64,000 nucleotides of DNA from Burkholderiales bacterium (lineage in GTDB: Bacteria; Pseudomonadota; Gammaproteobacteria; Burkholderiales; Burkholderiaceae_C), in contig JACPOK010000014.1 of NCBI GenBank assembly GCA_016191525.1, forward strand, positions 512,014 through 576,013, read 5' to 3'. A program made the translations under genes and the position numbers. The notes under the pieces are model-generated. The model was not told the origin of the DNA. It did not search any database and was given only the letters and a program-made list of their open reading frames with translations. How positions within the stretch are numbered: position 1 is the first letter of the stretch; each line of letters opens with the position of its first letter. Of this stretch, positions 7,956-14,912 are shown in pieces.

Positions 7956-8788
7956 GCGCCAGTTTCAGCAGCAAGTACATCGAGATCCAGGGCGTCGAGC
8001 AGACCTTCAAGACGGCGAAGGGTCCCTTCGTCGCGCTGAAGGACATCAACCTCACCGTGGCCAAGGGCGAGTTCGTGGCGCTGATCGGGCACTCGGGCTG
8101 CGGCAAGTCCACGCTGCTGAACCTGATCGCCGGCCTCACCACGCCCACGCAGGGCAGCCTGATCTGCGCCAACCGCGAAATCGCCGGCCCCGGCCCCGAC
8201 CGCGGCGTGGTGTTCCAGAACCACTCGCTGCTGCCCTGGCTGACCTGCTTCGAGAACGTCTACCTGGCGGTGGAACGCGTGTTCGGCCAGACCCGCGAAG
8301 CCGGCATTCCCGCCGAGACCCGGGCGCAGCTGCGCGAACGCACCGAAGCCGCGCTGGCCATGGTGGGCCTGACGCCCGCCGCGCAGAAGCGCCCCGGCGA
8401 GATATCCGGCGGCATGAAGCAGCGCGTGGGCATCGCCCGCGCCCTGTCGATGGAGCCCAACGTGCTGCTGCTGGACGAGCCGTTCGGCGCGCTGGATGCG
8501 CTGACGCGCGCCAAGCTGCAGGACGAGCTGCTGCAGATCGTGTCCACCACGCACAGCACGGTGGTGATGGTCACCCACGACGTGGACGAGGCGGTGCTGC
8601 TGTCCGACCGCATCGTGATGATGACCAACGGGCCGGCCGCCACCATTGGCGAGGTGCTGCACGTGGAGCTGGAGCGCCCGCGCAGCCGGGTGGAACTGGC
8701 CGAGGACACGCGCTACCTGCACTACCGCAAGGCCGTGATCGACTTCCTCTACACGCGCCAGTCGCACGTGGAAAAAATGGCCGCGTAA
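7952..8788 (+). CDS. nrtC: Nitrate ABC transporter ATP-binding protein (NrtC/NrtD, single domain)
   Basis: A 278-residue ATPase. Visible motifs are Walker A GHSGCGKST, Q-loop FQNHSLLPWLT, signature SGGMKQRVGIARAL, Walker B VLLLDEPFGALDA and the switch histidine in MVTHDVDEA. It powers nitrate import with NrtA and NrtB. It lacks the fused NrtA-like C-terminal regulatory domain of cyanobacterial NrtC and so corresponds structurally to NrtD; the nrtC name follows proteobacterial usage. It may serve as a homodimer. A 49-base gap separates it from the chemosensory-like module. Confidence 0.92.
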   Translation: MSASFSSKYIEIQGVEQTFKTAKGPFVALKDINLTVAKGEFVALIGHSGCGKSTLLNLIAGLTTPTQGSLICANREIAGPGPDRGVVFQNHSLLPWLTCFENVYLAVERVFGQTREAGIPAETRAQLRERTEAALAMVGLTPAAQKRPGEISGGMKQRVGIARALSMEPNVLLLDEPFGALDALTRAKLQDELLQIVSTTHSTVVMVTHDVDEAVLLSDRIVMMTNGPAATIGEVLHVELERPRSRVELAEDTRYLHYRKAVIDFLYTRQSHVEKMAA

Positions 8789-8837
8789 GCCGGCCACGTG
8801 CTGCGAAAAATCAAAAACAGACTGAAGGGATCCCGTC

Positions 8838-10979
8838 ATGGCCGCCGTATTTCCCCTTGATCCCGGCGCCGGGGGCGCCGCCCCCAGCCGCTCATCGAAG
8901 TCGCGCAGCCGCAAGAAGCGCGGCGGCTTCGCCTTCGGCAAGTACCGCGAGATCATCATCGCGGTGGCCTTCTTCCTGCTGTTCGACCTGGGCGTGCTGG
9001 TCCTGAACTTCTACACCTCGTTCAAGATCGACCAGGACACGGTGGCCATCAACCTGGCGGGCCGCCAGCGCTACGTGTCGCAGCGCATCGCCCGCACCCT
9101 GCTGGAAATGGATGCGGCCCGCGCCGCCGGCCAGCCCTTCAAGAAGGAAACCCTGGCCGAGCTGCGCGGCGGCACCAATATCTTCAACAACTCGCACCAG
9201 GCCTTCCGCGAAGGCGGCACCGTGCCCGGCGGCGACGGCAAGCCGGTGTTCCTGGAAGCCGTGACCACTCCCCGCGGCCGCGAGCTGGAAGCAGGCGTGG
9301 ACGCGCTCTGGAAACCCTACTTCGAGAAACTGCAGCCTATCCTCAAGGACGAGAGCTTCACGCCGCAGGACCTGGCCGACGCCCTGGCCTACAGCCAGGC
9401 CAACAACAGCAAGCTGCTGAACACGGCCAACGACTTCGTCACCGAGACGCAGCAGATCGGCGCCTCGCGGGCCGCCACGCTGCGCATGGTGCAGACCGGC
9501 GGCATCCTGCTGGCGCTGCTGAACTTCGCCTTCATCCTGTTCAAGTTCCTGCGCCGCCTGTCCACCTCCGACGCGGCGATCGAGGCGGCCACCGAGGAGA
9601 ACCGCGAAATCCTGGTCAGCGTGCGCGAAGGCCTGTTCCTGCTGACGCCCGAGTTCCAGATCGGCTCGCAGCTGTCCCAGTCGGCCCACACCCTGTTCGG
9701 GCGCAAGCTGGCGCCGGGCGACGACTTCTTCGACCTGCTCGCGCCGCTGGTTTCCGACAAGGCGCTGACCGACGCGCGCGACTACGTGCAGCTGCTGTTC
9801 GCGCCCCACGTCAAGGAAGCACTGGTGCAGGGCATCAACCCGCTGTCGGAGGTGGAGGTCTCGGTCAAGAACCGGCTGGGCCACGACACGCGCCGCTACC
9901 TGTCTTTCCATTTCAACCGGGTGCAGGACGACGGCGCGGTGCGCCACCTGCTGGTGACGGTGCAGGACATCTCCGCGCGCATCGAGCTGGAGACCAAGCT
10001 GCAGGGTGAGCGCCAGCGCTCGCAGAAGGAATTCGCGATGCTGCTCAAGGCGATCGACGCGGACCCGGCCCTGCTGCGCCAGTTCGTCTCGCGCGCCGAG
10101 ATGAGCCTGCTGGAAGTCAACGACCTGCTGCGCAGCACCTCCGCCGCGCACGGTGAGGGCGCCATCATCAAGCGGCTGGACGAGGCCGCGCGCCGCATCC
10201 ACTCGGTCAAGGGCGACGCCGCGATGCTCGGGCTGGAGACCGTGTCGGGCCAGGCCCACCTTTTCGAGACCGAGCTGCAGCGCATCCGCCAGTCGGGCGG
10301 CGCCAGCGGCGACCTGGGCAACGCGCTGCTGTCGCTGCCGATGCCCCTGGAGGAATTGCTCAACAAGGTGGCCGCGCTCAAGAGCCTGACGGGCCTGCAG
10401 CGGCCGGGCATGGCCGAGTTGAACACGGGGGAGGCCATCAATGAAGCGCTGTCCTCGCTGGCGGGCAAGGTGGCGGCCGACAGCGGCAAGCGGGTGCGGG
10501 TGCTGGTGCGCATGGGCAGCCAGAGCGACCTGGAAGAGGCGCCCGGCCACCTGGTGCGCGAGATCGCCGTGCAGCTGGTGCGCAATGCTGTGGCGCACGG
10601 CGTCGAATCGCCGGCGTCGCGCGCCGCGGCAGGCAAGTCGGAGGAAGGGTTCGTGGAAGTGCAGCTGTTGCGCAGCGAAAGCGAGTGGACACTGTCGGTG
10701 CGCGATGACGGCGCGGGCCTGTCGGCGCCGCGCATCCGCCAGGCGCTGCTGGCGCTGGGGTGGTACAACGGCGCGCAGCTCGACAGCTTCGACGACCGGC
10801 AGATCGTCAGCCACATCTTCAAGCCGGGATTCACCACGGCCGGGACGGCGTCGCAGCATGCGGGCCGCGGCGTGGGCCTGGATGTGGTGCAGGCCAACGT
10901 GCAAAAGCTCGGCGCGCGGATGCTGCTCAGTTCGGCGCCTGGCCAGTTCACTGAATTCAAGGTCCGCTTCGCGGCATGA
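8838..10979 (+). CDS. Membrane-bound CheA-like sensor kinase with PilJ/NarX-like nitrate-type sensor domain
   Basis: A 713-residue protein with a basic N-terminus and a membrane segment at about 39-60. A periplasmic PilJ-type domain follows (about 62-215) with INLAGRQRYVSQRIAR, resembling the P-box of NarX/NarQ (INIAGSLRMQSYR) that contacts nitrate. A second membrane segment lies near 218-240, then a PAS-like region (about 250-375). An HPt domain carries the phosphorylatable H455 in RIHSVKGDAAML. The CheA-type ATPase has HLVREIAVQLVRNAVAHG (N box), DDGAGLS (G1) and GRGVGLDVV (G2). It ends right after the ATPase, with no CheW-binding P5 domain. It therefore looks like a CheA kinase fused directly to its own receptor. 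The likely partner is the receiver encoded next. Nitrate or nitrite as the ligand is inferred from the P-box likeness and the location. Confidence 0.85.
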   Translation: MAAVFPLDPGAGGAAPSRSSKSRSRKKRGGFAFGKYREIIIAVAFFLLFDLGVLVLNFYTSFKIDQDTVAINLAGRQRYVSQRIARTLLEMDAARAAGQPFKKETLAELRGGTNIFNNSHQAFREGGTVPGGDGKPVFLEAVTTPRGRELEAGVDALWKPYFEKLQPILKDESFTPQDLADALAYSQANNSKLLNTANDFVTETQQIGASRAATLRMVQTGGILLALLNFAFILFKFLRRLSTSDAAIEAATEENREILVSVREGLFLLTPEFQIGSQLSQSAHTLFGRKLAPGDDFFDLLAPLVSDKALTDARDYVQLLFAPHVKEALVQGINPLSEVEVSVKNRLGHDTRRYLSFHFNRVQDDGAVRHLLVTVQDISARIELETKLQGERQRSQKEFAMLLKAIDADPALLRQFVSRAEMSLLEVNDLLRSTSAAHGEGAIIKRLDEAARRIHSVKGDAAMLGLETVSGQAHLFETELQRIRQSGGASGDLGNALLSLPMPLEELLNKVAALKSLTGLQRPGMAELNTGEAINEALSSLAGKVAADSGKRVRVLVRMGSQSDLEEAPGHLVREIAVQLVRNAVAHGVESPASRAAAGKSEEGFVEVQLLRSESEWTLSVRDDGAGLSAPRIRQALLALGWYNGAQLDSFDDRQIVSHIFKPGFTTAGTASQHAGRGVGLDVVQANVQKLGARMLLSSAPGQFTEFKVRFAA

Positions 10980-10994
10980 CCTGAAAGCAATGCC

Positions 10995-11366
10995 ATGCGC
11001 CTCCTGATCGTCGATGACTCCAACATGATCCGCTCCCGGATTTCCCGGGTGGTGCAGAACGGCGGGCTGGCCGGCGTAGCGCTGGTGGGCCTGGCCCGCA
11101 ACGGCGCCGAGGCCGTGCGAATCGCGCGCGCCACCCAGCCCGAGGTGGTCACCATGGATCTGACCATGCCCGAGATGGACGGCGTGGAGTGCATCACGCA
11201 GCTGCTGCGCATGTTCCCGAAGATCAACATCCTGGTGGTCAGCGCGCTGTCCGACAAATCCACCGCCATCGCGGCGCTCCGGCAGGGCGCCCGCGGCTTC
11301 GTGGCCAAGCCCTTTTCCGACGACGAACTGAAAATGGCGTTGCTCGACGTCATGGAAGTGAGATAA
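10995..11366 (+). CDS. CheY-like single-domain response regulator
   Basis: A 123-residue stand-alone receiver. All catalytic residues are present: the acidic pair D7/D8 (LIVDDSN), phosphoacceptor D55 (VTMDLTMPEMDG), S84 at the switch position and K105 (FVAKPF). No output domain is present, so it must act by protein contact or phosphate relay. It begins 15 bases after the CheA-like kinase and is followed 4 bases later by a CheX-like protein. The three probably form one phosphorylation circuit. The receiver resembles both CheY and the receiver of CheB (MRLLIVDDSN...RSRISRVV). Confidence 0.9.
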   Translation: MRLLIVDDSNMIRSRISRVVQNGGLAGVALVGLARNGAEAVRIARATQPEVVTMDLTMPEMDGVECITQLLRMFPKINILVVSALSDKSTAIAALRQGARGFVAKPFSDDELKMALLDVMEVR

Positions 11367-11370
11367 CCCC

Positions 11371-11829
11371 ATGGACTCCCTCCACGAATCCGAACTCAAG
11401 CTCTTCGTCGACTCGGTGCAGCGCTACTTCCAGGTTGTGACCAAGCAGGAGCCGCAGATCACCTCCGCCTTCCTGGGCACCGGCGACATCGAGGGCTACG
11501 ACTTCAACGGCATCGTCACCTTCTCGGGCAGCTACAACGGGCACGTGATCGTCTCCATGCCCCAGCAGCTGCTGCGCGAGCTGCTGCTGCTGCAGCGCGA
11601 GACCGACCTGTCGGACGGCAACCTGCTGGACGCGGTGGGCGAGATCGCCAACACGCTGGGCGGCAACGCCCGCAAGACGCTGGGCTCGCAGCTGCAGATC
11701 TCGGTGCCCATGAAGCTGCAGGGCGCCTCGGGCATCAAGGCGCGCGTGCGCAAGCACCCCTACGTCATCACGCTGCGCTGGAACCACCAGCCGGCGCTGG
11801 TGTGCGTGGACATGGAAAAGCGGCTGTGA
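11371..11829 (+). CDS. CheX-like phosphatase
   Basis: A 152-residue protein of the CheX/CheC class. It has the ExxN catalytic motif as E91-I-A-N94 in LLDAVGEIANTLGGNAR, preceded by the dimer beta-strand FNGIVTFSGSYNGHVIVSM. CheX proteins hydrolyse aspartyl phosphate on CheY. Only one ExxN motif is seen, as in CheX (CheC has two). The position after a CheA-like kinase and a CheY-like receiver supports a phosphatase for that receiver. It is the last gene before the nirB promoter. No chemotaxis adaptor (CheW), methyltransferase or flagellar gene lies nearby, so the circuit may regulate nitrogen metabolism rather than swimming. Confidence 0.8.
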   Translation: MDSLHESELKLFVDSVQRYFQVVTKQEPQITSAFLGTGDIEGYDFNGIVTFSGSYNGHVIVSMPQQLLRELLLLQRETDLSDGNLLDAVGEIANTLGGNARKTLGSQLQISVPMKLQGASGIKARVRKHPYVITLRWNHQPALVCVDMEKRL

Positions 11830-11961
11830 GACATGACGCACCTGATGCGTGCATCGCACCAAATAGGCGTCATGCGTGCCGGTCCCGGCCGCACGAATAC
11901 CCACATTGGTGCGAATGCCGCGCCAGGCCCCAACTCCTTTTGGTGCGGCAGCCCCAAAAAC
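11830..11961 (+). promoter_or_regulatory. Upstream region of nirB with repeated GGTGC half-sites
   Basis: Three half-sites of the NtrC type are visible: GCACCAA at 11856, ATTGGTGCG around 11905-11913 and TTTTGGTGCGG around 11938-11948. None forms a good full GCAC-N7-GTGC palindrome. They lie 20-110 bases upstream of the sigma-54 promoter. Confidence 0.3.
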
Positions 11962-11977
11962 TGGCATAGCGCTTGCT
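11962..11977 (+). promoter_or_regulatory. Sigma-54 promoter of nirB
   Basis: TGGCAT-AGCGC-TTGCT keeps GG at -24 and GC at -12 with correct spacing and differs from consensus at one position. The -12 element lies 36 bases before the nirB GTG. There is no room for ANTAR hairpins, so nirB-nasA would be under direct sigma-54 control, unlike nrtABC. Confidence 0.8.
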
Positions 11978-12011
11978 CAATCGAAGCAAGCAGTTTTCCT
12001 GGAGCACAAGA

Positions 12012-14447
12012 GTGAAAAAATCGAAGTTGGTGATGGTCGGCAATGGCATGGCGGGAGTGCGGACCATTGAAGAGCTTTTGAAGGTCGCGCCCGACCTGTA
12101 CGACATCGCCGTGTTCGGCGGCGAACCCCACCCCAACTACAACCGCATCCTGCTGTCGCCGGTGCTTGCCGGCGAACAGACGCTGGACGAGATCGTCCTG
12201 AACTCCTGGGACTGGTACAAGGAAAACAACATCCGCCTGCACGCCGGCAAGATGGTGACCGAGGTCGACCGCATCCGCCGCGTGGTGCGCGCCGCCGACG
12301 GCACGGAAGAAGAATACGACCGCCTGCTGATGTGCACCGGCTCCAACCCCTTCATCCTGCCGGTGCCGGGCAAGGATTTGAAGGGCGTGATCGCCTACCG
12401 CGACATCGCCGACACCAACACGATGATCGATGCCGCCGCCAGATACAGGAAGGCGGTCGTCATCGGCGGCGGCCTGCTCGGCCTGGAGGCGGCCAACGGC
12501 CTGATGAAGCGCGGCATGGAAGTCACCGTGGTGCACGTGATGCCCTGGCTGATGGAGCGCCAGCTGGATGACGTGGCGGGCAAGCTGCTGCAGAAGTCGC
12601 TGGAAGAGCGCGGCCTGAAATTCATGATCGGCGCGCAGACGCAGGAACTGATCCCCGACAAGGATGGACGTGTGATGGCCATCAAGTTCAAGGACGGCAC
12701 CGAAGTGCCGACCGACCTGGTGGTGATGGCCGTCGGCATCCGCCCCAACACGCAGCTGGCCGAGCAGATGCGGCTGCACGTCAACCGCGGCATCGTTGTG
12801 AACGACACCATGCAGACCGTCACCGACGCGCGCATCTATTCCGTCGGTGAATGCGCGGCGCACCGCGGCATCGCCTATGGCCTGGTGGCCCCGCTGTTCG
12901 AGCAGGCCAAGGTCGCCGCCAACCACCTGGCGCAGTTCGGCATCGGCCGCTACACCGGCTCGCTCACCTCCACCAAGCTGAAAGTCACGGGCATCGACCT
13001 GTTCTCGGCCGGGGAATTCATGGGCGGCGAAGGCACCGAGGAAATCGTGATGTCCGACCCCTTCGCCGGCGTCTACAAGAAGCTGGTGATCAAGGACGAC
13101 AAGCTGGTGGGCGCCTGCCTGTACGGCGACACGGTGGACGGCAGCTGGTACTTCAAGCTGTTGCGCGACGGCCGCAGCGTCAGCGACATCCGCGACAAGC
13201 TGATGTTCGGCGAGTCCAGCATCGGCGATGTGGGCCACGAAGGCCACACCAAGGCCGCCTCCATGCCCGACGACGCCGAAGTCTGCGGCTGCAACGGCGT
13301 GAACAAGGGCACCATCTGCAAGGCCATCAAGGAAAAGGGCCTGTTCACGCTGGACGAGGTGCGCAAGCACACCAAGGCCAGCGCCTCCTGCGGCTCCTGC
13401 ACCGGACTGGTGGAACAGATCCTCATGTTCACCGCGGGCGGCGACTACTCCTCCGCGCCCAAGAAGAAGGCCATGTGCGGCTGCACCGACCACAGCCACC
13501 AGGAAGCCCGCGACACCATCCGCCAGCTGAAGCTGCTGACGATAGCCGACGTGTACAAGACCATGGAATGGCGCACGCCCAACGGCTGCGCCTCGTGCCG
13601 CCCGGCCATCAACTACTACCTGCTGTCCACCTGGCCCAAGGAAGCCAAGGACGATCCGCAGAGCCGCTACATCAATGAGCGCAGCCACGCCAATATCCAG
13701 AAAAACGGCACCTACTCGGTGATCCCGCGCATGTGGGGCGGCGAAACCACGGCCGACGAGCTGCGCCGCATCGCCGACGCGGTGGATAAATACAAGATTC
13801 CCACCGTCAAGGTCACCGGCGGCCAGCGCATCGACCTGCTGGGCGTTAAGAAGGAAGACCTGCAGAACGTCTGGAAGGACATCGGCATGCCCTCCGGCCA
13901 CGCTTATGCCAAGGCGCTGCGCACGGTGAAGACCTGTGTGGGCAGCGAATGGTGCCGCTTCGGCACCCAGGACAGCACGCAGATGGGCAAGGACCTGGAG
14001 CGGGCCCTGTGGCGCATGTACGCGCCGCACAAGGTCAAGCTGGCCGTCTCGGGGTGCCCGCGCAACTGCGCCGAGGCCGGCATCAAGGACGTCGGCGTGA
14101 TCGGCGTGGACAGCGGCTGGGAAATCTACGTCGCCGGCAACGGCGGCATCAAGACCGAGGTGGCGCACTTCTTCTGCAAGCTCAAGACCGCCGCCGAAGT
14201 GCTGGAATACAGCGGCGCCTTCCTGCAGCTGTACCGCGAGGAAGGCTTCTACCTGGAGCGCACGCTGCACTACGTGAACCGCGTGGGCCTGGACTACGTG
14301 AAGAAGAAGATCCTGGAAGACCACGAAGGCCGCAAGGCCCTGTGGGAACGGCTGCAGTTCAGCCTGGACGGCGAGCCCGATCCCTGGTTCGAGCACAGCA
14401 AGGCCTCGGTGGACACGCGCCAGTTCGAAAAGCTCGAAACGGCCTGA
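12012..14447 (+). CDS. nirB: Assimilatory nitrite reductase [NAD(P)H], large subunit
   Basis: An 811-residue NirB. The N-terminal FAD/NAD(P)H part begins KSKLVMVGNGMAGVRTIEEL, with a second dinucleotide motif at AVVIGGGLLGLEAANGL. Two BFD-type [2Fe-2S] modules follow: C425/C427 with C460/C463, and a second set beginning MCGCTDHS. The catalytic part holds the siroheme-[4Fe-4S] cysteines C642, C648, C682 and C686 (CVGSEWC and CPRNC). It reduces nitrite to ammonium with six electrons in the cytoplasm, with NirD. The GTG at 12012 was chosen because GGAG lies 7 bases before it and it places the dinucleotide motif at the start; a longer frame reaches into the sigma-54 promoter. Length matches the family. 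Confidence 0.96.
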   Translation: MKKSKLVMVGNGMAGVRTIEELLKVAPDLYDIAVFGGEPHPNYNRILLSPVLAGEQTLDEIVLNSWDWYKENNIRLHAGKMVTEVDRIRRVVRAADGTEEEYDRLLMCTGSNPFILPVPGKDLKGVIAYRDIADTNTMIDAAARYRKAVVIGGGLLGLEAANGLMKRGMEVTVVHVMPWLMERQLDDVAGKLLQKSLEERGLKFMIGAQTQELIPDKDGRVMAIKFKDGTEVPTDLVVMAVGIRPNTQLAEQMRLHVNRGIVVNDTMQTVTDARIYSVGECAAHRGIAYGLVAPLFEQAKVAANHLAQFGIGRYTGSLTSTKLKVTGIDLFSAGEFMGGEGTEEIVMSDPFAGVYKKLVIKDDKLVGACLYGDTVDGSWYFKLLRDGRSVSDIRDKLMFGESSIGDVGHEGHTKAASMPDDAEVCGCNGVNKGTICKAIKEKGLFTLDEVRKHTKASASCGSCTGLVEQILMFTAGGDYSSAPKKKAMCGCTDHSHQEARDTIRQLKLLTIADVYKTMEWRTPNGCASCRPAINYYLLSTWPKEAKDDPQSRYINERSHANIQKNGTYSVIPRMWGGETTADELRRIADAVDKYKIPTVKVTGGQRIDLLGVKKEDLQNVWKDIGMPSGHAYAKALRTVKTCVGSEWCRFGTQDSTQMGKDLERALWRMYAPHKVKLAVSGCPRNCAEAGIKDVGVIGVDSGWEIYVAGNGGIKTEVAHFFCKLKTAAEVLEYSGAFLQLYREEGFYLERTLHYVNRVGLDYVKKKILEDHEGRKALWERLQFSLDGEPDPWFEHSKASVDTRQFEKLETA

Positions 14448-14467
14448 AGAGACAAGACAAGAAAAGA

Positions 14468-14899
14468 ATGAGCAACATGAGCGAATGGAAAGTGATCTGC
14501 CGCGTCGACGACATCCCGGTGCTGGGCTCGCGCCGCGTGGCGCGCCCCCACGGCATGGACGTGGCCGTGTTCCGCAACGGCGAGGACCAGGTCTTCGCGC
14601 TGCTGGACCGCTGCCCGCACAAGGGCGGCCCGCTGTCGCAGGGCATCGTCTTCGGCACCCACGTGGCCTGCCCGCTGCACAACTGGTCCATCAGCCTGGA
14701 AGACGGCTGCGCCAGGGCGCCGGACGAAGGCTGCACGCAGAGCTTCGCCTGCAAGGTGGAGGCCGGCCAGGTGCACCTGGACGCGCGCGAACTCGCCACC
14801 CTGGCCATCGACCTGCAGCCCCCGCTGGCCGGCCCGTGCGCCTCCACCGGCGCGGTGGGCGACGCAACCTACGACGTGCAGGCGCCGCACACAGCGTGA
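14468..14899 (+). CDS. nirD: Nitrite reductase small subunit, Rieske type
   Basis: A 143-residue NirD. The Rieske ligands are complete: C49-P-H51 and C68-P-L-H71. Many NirD small subunits have lost these residues, so this one should bind a [2Fe-2S] cluster and pass electrons in the NirB complex. It starts 20 bases after nirB; a second ATG three codons later (14477) is an equally good start. The last ~30 residues form an alanine/proline-rich tail beyond the usual domain. nasA follows after 13 bases. Confidence 0.93.
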   Translation: MSNMSEWKVICRVDDIPVLGSRRVARPHGMDVAVFRNGEDQVFALLDRCPHKGGPLSQGIVFGTHVACPLHNWSISLEDGCARAPDEGCTQSFACKVEAGQVHLDARELATLAIDLQPPLAGPCASTGAVGDATYDVQAPHTA

Positions 14900-14912
14900 T
14901 ACCGGCGCCTTC

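Noticed and set aside
8892..11399. 835-codon minus-strand frame opposite the CheA-like, CheY-like and CheX-like genes
   Set aside because: High-GC shadow frame; its product is arginine/histidine/glutamine-rich and has no domain, while the plus strand encodes clear, complete proteins with ribosome-binding sites.
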